Source: Piromyces finnis (Eukaryota > Neocallimastigomycota > Neocallimastigomycetes > Neocallimastigales > Neocallimastigaceae). Taken from it: a stretch of DNA of 64,000 nucleotides. The stretch spans positions 104,501-168,500 of the forward strand of contig MCFH01000015.1 in NCBI GenBank assembly GCA_002104945.1, written 5' to 3'. Shown piece by piece: positions 55,901 to 64,000 of this stretch. The translations under genes were made by a program, and so were the position numbers. The notes beneath the pieces are model-generated. The model was not told where the DNA came from and searched no databases. It saw only the letters and a program-made list of their open reading frames with translations. Position 1 is the stretch's first letter. The number at the start of each line of letters is the position of its first letter.

Positions 55901-56156
55901 CTACATATGTCATACGCACCCATGACTGTACGTTTAAATTTTTCTTGTTTTTTAATATATTCTTCTCTTTATTATGTTTTATAAATATCATAAAAAGGTG
56001 TTAGTGAAAACAATTTTTTTTTAAATTTATTTTGAAAAACTCATAAAAGAAAAAAAAAACATACTGGTTAACGGTATTAATGGCTTCAGTGGATAGATCC
56101 ATTGAGGATTCTGCTATTTTTAAATTATATGCAATATTTACTTTATCCATTGTCAT
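52939..56156 (-). CDS. G2: paralogue of G1; conserved domain plus long Gln/Asn/Pro-rich tail
   Basis: Six exons: 56065-56156, 55832-55966, 55744-55748 (5-nt microexon), 55606-55629, 55466-55517 and 52939-55375. All introns are GT-AG and the frame is continuous, giving 914 residues. The conserved domain (about 31-155) carries TLEDYFRRKW, KISRAQVYRFLDAASVL, HERLCRTLKQHAK and LTSINSALVANVWNEM. A basic KRKRK segment near 170 could be a nuclear localisation signal. The remaining 700 residues are low complexity: Gln, Asn, Ser, Thr, Pro, with a block of NVQ repeats (encoded by 53290-53515). This layout suits a transcription regulator with a disordered activation-type tail. The domain resembles bacterial plasmid and phage proteins to my eye, but I cannot name the family. 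The start is the first ATG; ATG two codons later is equally possible. Confidence 0.87.
53290..53515 (-). repeat. Coding 9-bp repeat (NVQ tripeptide) in G2
   Basis: About 25 near-tandem copies of a 9-bp unit (AATGTACAA, AATGTTCAA or similar on the coding strand) give runs of Asn-Val-Gln with occasional Gly, His or Ser replacements. Third-position variants are mixed, so the array is not freshly expanded. The reverse-strand Ile/Leu ORF at 53038-53544 is its shadow. Confidence 0.9.
55744..55748 (-). other. 5-nt microexon of G2
   Basis: AGCTC between TATAG (acceptor) and GTATGT (donor). Including it joins ATATCAAG and AGGTGTATCG to read I-S-R-A-Q-V-Y-R in frame, the same residues that G1 encodes. 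Leaving it out would shift the frame and destroy the most conserved motif. Confidence 0.8.
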
Positions 56157-56898
56157 TTATTTTATTTATGTTATTTGATTAAAATTAATTTATTTTTTTT
56201 AATAAGTTTATATTAAATTTTTATCATATTATAAAAATATTTATGTATTATCAATTGATATCTAATTTTAACTTTTAATATAAAAACAAGTTGAAGGTCT
56301 TTTTTAAATTTTATTGTATATTAATTTATTTACAATATATATGCAAAAGAAACTTGATAGTAATTACTTTGATATGATTTTTAGCTTTTTTTTCTTTTCT
56401 TTTTGATATATATTTTTTTATTTATAGAAAATATTTATATATTAAAATTAAATATTTTATTATTAAATTAATAATGATAATTATAACAAATTTAATAATA
56501 AAATAAATTGCTTAATAACAATTAATATGCTCTATTATATTAATTAATTTTAATGCAATGGGTTATATATAGATTCTTAATAAAATTAATTTTATATTAT
56601 TTATTAATTATATATATATATTTAATTCATTCAATAAAGTTATAAAGAATGAATTAAGCTATCTTAAAATAAAAAGATTATAATAATATTAATATAATAG
56701 TTATTTTTATTTATCGTATTATAATTATCATATTAATATTATTATTTTAAGTAATTTCAAGGGAGAAAAAATCATATATTTTAAAGCAACGTTGGCTAAA
56801 ACTTTTTTATAAAAATAAAATAGAAAGAAAAAAATAAATCGACTTTAACTATCAATATAATTAAAGTAAAATAATTATTATATATTAAGATTAAAAAG

Positions 56899-56929
<31 letters not shown>

Positions 56930-57670
56930 TGAATAAATTTAATTATTTATATACAAAAAAAACTGTAAAAAATTTAATATAATTATGAATGATTTATATT
57001 ATATTATTTCATTTATATATTATAATATTATATTGATATACAACAAATTTAATTTATATAAAAGTAAATTAAAATTTTTTAATAAAAATATAATATACAA
57101 TATATTGTATAGAATTAATAATATATACACTATTATATTAAAAATTAATTGATATTTAAAATATAAACCAGATTTATGTATATCGAATTGTATTATAATA
57201 TATAGTGAAAACCTTTTTTTTTTTTACTACAAAAATCTAACTAGTAATTTTTATATAATATTTAAAGCTTATATAGTCATAAATTGAATAGTGAATAGTG
57301 GGGAATTTCTCTTAATAATACTAACCCTATTCAATTTCGCATCATCACCATCATCATTAGCAATAGTAATTAAAATCTTTGTTTTTCATTTCTAATAATT
57401 TAAGAAAGCTATTTGAAACGTTTGTTATTATAAAATCACTTAAAAATAAACTTTTTAAAAATAATATAAATAATAAAAATACTAATAATTTATAATACCA
57501 ATAAAAATTCAAATGTTCTATGCATGTAAATATTAACAATAAAAACTAAAAAAAAAAAAAAAGAAATATAATAATATGTAAATATTAATTATTAAAAATT
57601 ATAATAGCTAATTAATAAATCGATTGTTAATGATGATAAATTAAAAAAAAAAAACTTTATAACATTTTAA
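56157..57670. other. A+T-rich region upstream of G2
   Basis: Holds the G2 promoter side. No motif recognised. Poly(A) at 56906-56929. The ORF at 57357-57539 is low-complexity hydrophobic sequence and not credible. Confidence 0.5.
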
Positions 57671-57730
57671 AATGTGGTGGTTTATGGGCTGGTCTTTATT
57701 TGCTTGGATAATGGAAGAAGAAGAAAAATA
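57671..57730 (+). CDS. Possible micro-ORF, Trp-rich 19-residue peptide
   Basis: Reads MWWFMGWSLFAWIMEEEEK then TAA. Four Trp, three Gly/Ala and four consecutive Glu are very unlike random A/T-rich sequence here, and the ORF begins a locally less A/T-rich patch (57660-57850). It could be a tiny membrane peptide, the last exon of a gene I could not connect, or chance. Upstream sequence offers A-rich context but no clear exon. Confidence 0.25.
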
Positions 57731-60700
57731 AATTAATTCATGTTTCATATATCAATATAAGAAAATTGACCGTCATTTCCTTATATTCAAGGGTCATTGT
57801 TATAGAAACATGCTGTGTCACATCATACAATCCCTCCTACATAAACTTTAATTCTAATGGATGAAATTTGATAGTTTATTTTCTTGGGAACATTTATATT
57901 CATTTTTATAATAAATAAACTTTTTAGTTTAATTGATTAATATTATAAAATATTAATGGTCACAATCATTTGTTTTAAATTATTATATAAACTTTTTAAG
58001 AAAATGGATTTAATTTAATTAATAATATATTTTCAATGTATTTTTATTATAAAAATCTTAATAATAATATAATAAATACAATATATTATATTATTTACAT
58101 TATTTTAATCTACTTTATTTAAAAAGTTTAATAAATTAAAATTTTTTTAAATATATATTAATTTCATTATTGGATACTATACTTAATATATTTAATAAAT
58201 AGATTATCTATCACTGTAAATAATTAAAAAATTAATTGTGCAAATAGACCAATAAAAAATGGAATAGTGATTGAATAAATAATAAACCGAAAGAATGTAT
58301 ATTAGAACAACGATAGTAATTTTTATATAAATTTAGTGGTTAAAAAAGTATATACTATAGAATTAAATAACAAAAAAAATTATTGGACCAAATTCTTTAT
58401 ATTAAAAAATAGAAATGAATTAAAATTTTAATATTTAAAAAAAAAAGCTATTTTAATAGAGTTAAAATGCTTCTCTAGAACTACCCAGATTTTATTAGGA
58501 ACAAAGAAGATATATATTTTTAATGATTAATGTTTAACTAGGCTATCTTTAATTATAAAATAACAAATTAATACAGTCTTTTTTTAATTGTTACTTTTTC
58601 ATGATTTTTAAAGATCCTTTTTTTTTAATATAAAGTTAAAAGATATTATTATGGAAATAGTAATAAATAAAAACATAATAGAAATTCTTTTTTTTTTTTT
58701 AATATTAATTATAATTTTTATTTACTATGATTAATTAATAGGTATTAAGCTTTATGAAAACTTAAAAATAATATAGTTATATATAATAATATATTAGATA
58801 ATATCTCATACTATTCAAAAAATCTTGGTATTACAATGTAGTGTATATTATGAATATATTTTCAGTATATTTTAAATATTCATATTAATTAATAAATTTT
58901 GATTTTTTTAAAAAAATAAGCCGTAAAATCATTCAATTTTTGGTAATATGAATTATTAATATATTAAGTGGACCAATAATAATGTTATTTAATTTATAAA
59001 GTTACACACCTTGTCTAATTAAAAAATATGAAATTCATAATAAATTAATTTTATTTGGATAAAAATGGGGAAATTCTTATTATAAAATACAATAATAATA
59101 ATAAAATAAAATAATTATTATTATCACAATTATTAAGTTATGATAATATGCAATTATAAAATTTATAAAATATTAAATGTAAATAATGATTATTACTGCT
59201 GTTATTGCTATTACTATTATTACTATTATTATTTTCATAATTATAATTATTTTACTATTATTATTATTGTGAAATAGTGTTTCTAATTTAGTTAGTCCAT
59301 TGATTACCAACAGATTAAATTAAATGATGCATTATTCAAACTATGACAATGATTAAACTATTTATTTTAAGTTTAATTAAAAAGTTGTATACAAAAGTTA
59401 ATTATATGTGCTTTATTCAAAAACTTATATACCTTTTTAATATAAAAAAAAGATAGATAGATCGAAAATCATTAATAAAAAATAGGCTAATTTAATATAA
59501 TACTCTATTTAAACTCTAGTAATTACTAAATATAATGTTATCCATCTTAATAATATTCTAATCATCCTAATAAAAATAATAACTCTAATATATAAGTTAG
59601 TCATAGTATTTTTTATTTTTTCTACTGATGATAATACCTTTTTTTTTCAATTGTTTTCTTTTAAAGTAATATTAACATCTACATTTAATTTTAAAATTAT
59701 GGTTATATTAAAATTTTTGTTGAAATTATCCTATATAATAATTTTATTGATAAAATCTTTTTTCAATTGAAAATTCAATTATATATATAGTTATCAAAAT
59801 AATCTATATATTTAAATAATGTATTTTAATATATTAAATAATAATACCATATATTTTATTTTATTTATCTATTTAATTTCCATCGATTGGAGATATTACT
59901 ATAATTTCATTACATTTTTTTTACATTTATAGAGTTTTTAATTTTTGTAATTAAATTACATTTAATTAATATCTTATTTATGATTATTAAATCTTTGTTT
60001 GTTCTAAAGTAAAAAAAGATAAAGTTATATTTATTAATAATTAAGGTTTGTCATTTAGATTTTATCTTTTTTAATAATTATTTTAATTTATATGAATATT
60101 AAATTAAAATGCTTTTTATTGGTTCTTTCAAAATTCATAAATTTAGATTAATTATAAACATTCATTGGGTATGTTTCAGAAAACAATAGAACAAGTTTTT
60201 TAATTAATTTTTTAATTAAGACAGTTTACTTTATTAGGAAATGTATAATCTATTTCCTCTAGTTTTTTGGATTGAATGATTGCCTATGTGTTTTTTGGCA
60301 TGACCATTTAATAATAATATTCATTAAAACTATTAAATAAATATTTTATTGAATATATAATATTTATTTTATATTATAATAAAAGACTAATATTATTATA
60401 ATGCTTATATAATAAAAGAATGCTATTATTATGCTAATTTATAATAGTAATTATTATCACTATTATATTATTTATTATTTTATATAAATTTAATTCATTA
60501 TTAAATAACGTGAAAGAAATGTAATTAATGCAATCTATTCTTTTATGATCTTTTATAATATAAATATAAATTGTTGATTTATCTATATGGATAATATATT
60601 ATCAATACAAAAGTAATAGTAGATAGATTAACTTTTTATAATAAAAAAGTATTTTTCTTTATACTACAATATATTATATATTATAAATCTTTTTTTAATT

Positions 60701-63700
60701 TTATCAGGAATAATCTTATTGGATAATAAAAAATCATATAACTTTATTAACTTTAATTTTTCCATAAAAAGCGATAAAAAATTTGTGTAACAAAAATTAT
60801 AAACTTTATTTTTATTATTTTTTTGCATGCGATCTTCAAACATTTTTTTCCCTTTTTTTTAGTAAAAACGTTTTTTTTTTATATATAGTTTAAATTTTTT
60901 TGTTTCCCTTTAATTTATATATAATAATTATAAAATAGACAATTTTTAAAAGAAAAGATAAAATCTTTGAATCTTTCTTTTTTTACTTTTAAAATGATTA
61001 AATGTTTCAAAATTTCATTATGATTCATTTTTTTTTATTTTTGTATTACAAAGTTAAAAAATTAACGAAAAATTTTTTTTATATTTTCCATTTTCACCTA
61101 AATAATTTTTATTTTTCTCCTAAAACAATGAATTTGTACTACAAAAAAAAATTTTTTTTTTTTTTTTGGAAAATTTTGAAAGTCGCAACATTCGAGAACT
61201 CTATCCGTCACAGTTGATAAAAAGAAATTAGAATAGGCTTAATCGTCTTTTATAATGGTAATAATTAAAATAATAATAGTCTTTATTAAATGTAAAAATG
61301 TTGATTAAAAAAAAAAAGTAAAGTTAAATATTCATATAAGCAACTTAAGAAAATATGATACTATTTATCAAAATCTATAATATATGTTTTTTTTTTTAAA
61401 AAAAAAGAAATAATGCACTTTTCATTTATATATATGCTATTTAAATGTTATACTTTATCTATTTCATAGAAACTACAATTCCTTTTTTATAAATATAAAA
61501 AAAACTTATTATTTGAAACAAAAAAAAAAAAAAAACAATAATTATTTATATTATTTATTTTGTAATAAATTGTATTATAAGACAGTAACATTACGATATA
61601 AATATTAAACTCATTATAGTATAATTATTATAAAATTTTTTAATAAAAACCTCTTATTTATAAAACTTCTTTTTGTATTTCAAATCATTTTTTTTTCCTC
61701 TGTTGTGTATGGGTTACATTTTCCATTTTTATTTGTTTTATGGGAAATTTTTAAGATTTTTATTCCATGTACATATAAAAATAAATAAACAAATAAATAT
61801 GATATTTAAAATATTGAATATTTTAATATTTGAACTTGTACACCATTCATTTACTTTTAAAATAACAAATAAATTATTTGTGAATGCTTCAACTTTAACT
61901 AAAGTAACAACAAAAAAAAAAAAGCTATAAAACTATAAAATATTGAAAATCTTTCTCTTAATTCGTTTGATATAATATATTTGAGTTTACAATAAAAATT
62001 ATAAAGTTATTATATCATAATATATAATATCGGAATGTTTTACCAAAAGTATAATTAATAGGATAAATTATAAAAAATATATATTAACCTCATTTACCTA
62101 CCATTTTTAAAATAAATGGAAAAAAAATAAAATCATATAAATACATAATATTATCATATTAACTTTATTATTATTTAAAGTTTACTATTATATTGTACTA
62201 AATTATTTTATGAATTAATTTAGAGTTTAATAATTAATAAACTTTTTCAATTAATAAAATAAATTAAAATTTTATTATTTTATATAAAAACTATCGATTA
62301 ATTTTATTTAAAAAAATGTAAACTTTTGGTTTGACAATATAACCTTATTTAATAATAAAAAAGTTTAATTTATAATAAATTAGTTTGAAATTAAACATTT
62401 CCCTACAATTATATATATTAAAATAATAATTAAAGATACATTTCCATATTTGTAATTCATCATTTTATTATTCATTTTCTTTTTTAATTTAAATTTAAAT
62501 TATTTTATTAAAATAAAAACTATAATGGAAGTTAAAAGTCACCTTTTTCATTAGTTAATACTTAAACATGAAATATTTGAAAAAAAAATTTTACACTAAA
62601 CCAACTTTATCATCAAAATAATTTTATTAGAAAGTTATTATCAATATAATAATATATAATTTTTCTTTTCAAATACCATAAATCTTTCCATATAGCAAAA
62701 AATATTTATATAATATAATATATTATTTATATACAACAAAATATTTGGCCTTTTTTATATTTGGAAAGATGTTTAATAGAAATAATAAAAATTTTATATA
62801 TATATTAAAACATTATATAATATATTAAATGATAATATAATTATAAAAAAGTTCTAATGACCGTTATTCCTTTTATATTCAAGTCTTACCTTAAAAATAA
62901 TATCAACTATTAACATCATGATTAAAAGTTGTCCTTTAAAAAAAATTCTTTCTTTTTTTTCTGATAATCAAGATTACAGTGGTAATAATGATAAATTTTG
63001 AAATGAGACACTTTATTATTATTGATACAATATATAAATAAAATAAAAACATTTAATATGAAATATATTCTAATAATATTTCATTATTTCATTTCTTTTC
63101 GTCTTCTTTTGTGGTTTATCATTTTAATTTTAATAATAATTAAATATTACTTTGTTTATTTTTAATTTAAAAACATTGTTTAAATTATATTAAAAAATAA
63201 AATTTCAGAAAATGAAATTTTGACATTATAATTAAAAAAAATTTTTTTTTTCCGCCGTTAATATAGCTTTAAAAATATAGACATATATGGTTCATTTTTA
63301 ATATTTATTCATTAATTTGGTATTCTTATTATTATACAATTATTTTCCTATTATTCTTATTTAAATTATAAATATCAATAATTATAAATGGAATAATGGA
63401 GATTTTTAAATATGTGTATATTGTTTTAATAAAATTAAAAATATAACATTAAAATAATATAAATATTGTACTATAAAAAATATGAAATATGAAAACAATA
63501 GCATAAAAGAAATAATATAAATATTGTTTCCTTTATAGAACTTTTATATTTAAAAAAGTTTGATTATATTCTTAACAATATAAATAAAAATAAAAAGTTA
63601 TTTTATTAATACATTATATTACGAAATATATCAGTCATAACAAAATAGAAAAAAAAAAGGATATTTATTGAATTTATTTAATATTTTTAATAAAGAAATA

Positions 63701-64000
63701 TAACCAACTTTTTATATACATGAAATTACAATATTGTTAAGTAATAAATAAATAAATATATCTTCATTAATATTTAAGAAAAATTATATTTATATTGAAA
63801 TATGTATAATAAAGGTTAACAAAAAAAATTTTTTTTTTTTAAGATAGAGTACTATTTAAAGTATAATAATTGTTATTATCTATCTATAATATAATAGTAA
63901 TTATTTTTATCATGATGCATACAACTGCTTGAAAATCTACTGAATTTCATTATCCTATCTAATTATTTTTTTTTTTCCTTTTTAAGTGAAGTTCGTTAAA
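57731..64000. other. A+T-rich desert to the window end
   Basis: No supported gene, RNA or element. Short ORFs at 61002-61217 and 61673-61930 are Phe/Lys/Ile-rich low-complexity frames without codon structure. A short less A/T-rich spot at 61172-61218 (GTCGCAACATTCGAGAAC) stands out but is too small to identify. Many poly(A)/poly(T) runs and short T-A inverted repeats, for example around 61388-61408. Confidence 0.5.

Noticed and set aside
61002-61930. Two plus-strand ORFs of 71 and 85 residues
   Set aside because: Phe/Lys/Ile/Tyr-rich low-complexity frames with poly(A)/poly(T) runs, no motif and no splice-supported context.

Overview
The window looks like nuclear DNA of an anaerobic gut fungus (Neocallimastigomycota). 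This is inferred from several traits seen together: extremely A+T-rich intergenic DNA with long homopolymers and (ATT)n runs, short GT-AG introns, Asn/Gln-rich proteins, a fungal-type class II fructose-bisphosphate aldolase, and an ARMH1-like gene, a family I associate with ciliated or zoosporic eukaryotes. The standard genetic code fits every gene. A dictyostelid is the main alternative. I disfavour it because of the class II aldolase, the ARMH1 homologue and the single-ORF LINE.

Layout. 1-1715 (minus): 5' part of gene G1, a conserved N-terminal domain followed by a very Asn-rich tail that runs off the window. 1716-9765: A+T-rich desert with a tRNA-Glu(CTC) at 6868-6939 and an (ATT)89 tract. 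9766-9837: a second tRNA-Glu(CTC). 10437-30000: about 20 kb of non-LTR retrotransposon (LINE) copies, all on the minus strand. There is one old relic, three truncated copies (A, B, C), one full-length copy with an intact 1514-residue ORF (D) and one full-length copy with a single frameshift (E). Loose pieces of the LINE endonuclease region lie between copies, and the array ends at the 5' half of a tRNA. 30430-31604 (minus): aldolase with one intron. 33449-37794 (minus): 20-exon ARMH1-like gene, whose exons I reconstructed by hand into one 691-residue frame. 39263-43300 and 45543-49637 (plus): two tandem full-length ABCC transporters. 51612-52154 (minus): wreck of a DNA-dependent RNA polymerase largest-subunit gene. 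52939-56156 (minus): gene G2, a six-exon paralogue of G1 (914 aa) including a 5-nt microexon. 56157-64000: A+T-rich, with no convincing gene except one possible micro-ORF.

Most notable points. (1) G1 and G2 define a fungal protein family with a well-conserved roughly 125-residue domain. To my eye it resembles domains of bacterial plasmid or phage DNA-binding proteins, and in each gene it is joined to a long low-complexity tail. They are candidate regulators, possibly of bacterial or viral origin. (2) The LINE nest preserves two clear 14-bp target-site duplications that fix part of the insertion order, and its 5' UTR carries tandem promoter-like monomers that vary in number between copies. (3) The ABCC pair is nearly identical over stretches of the nucleotide-binding domains but diverged in the membrane domains, as expected for local gene conversion. 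(4) The RNA polymerase relic may be a trace of a large DNA virus or a cytoplasmic plasmid.

No operon-like organisation is expected. The aldolase is a housekeeping glycolytic enzyme, the ABCC pair are membrane exporters, and the neighbours share no obvious pathway. All family assignments come from reading the sequence and recalled family knowledge; no database was searched.
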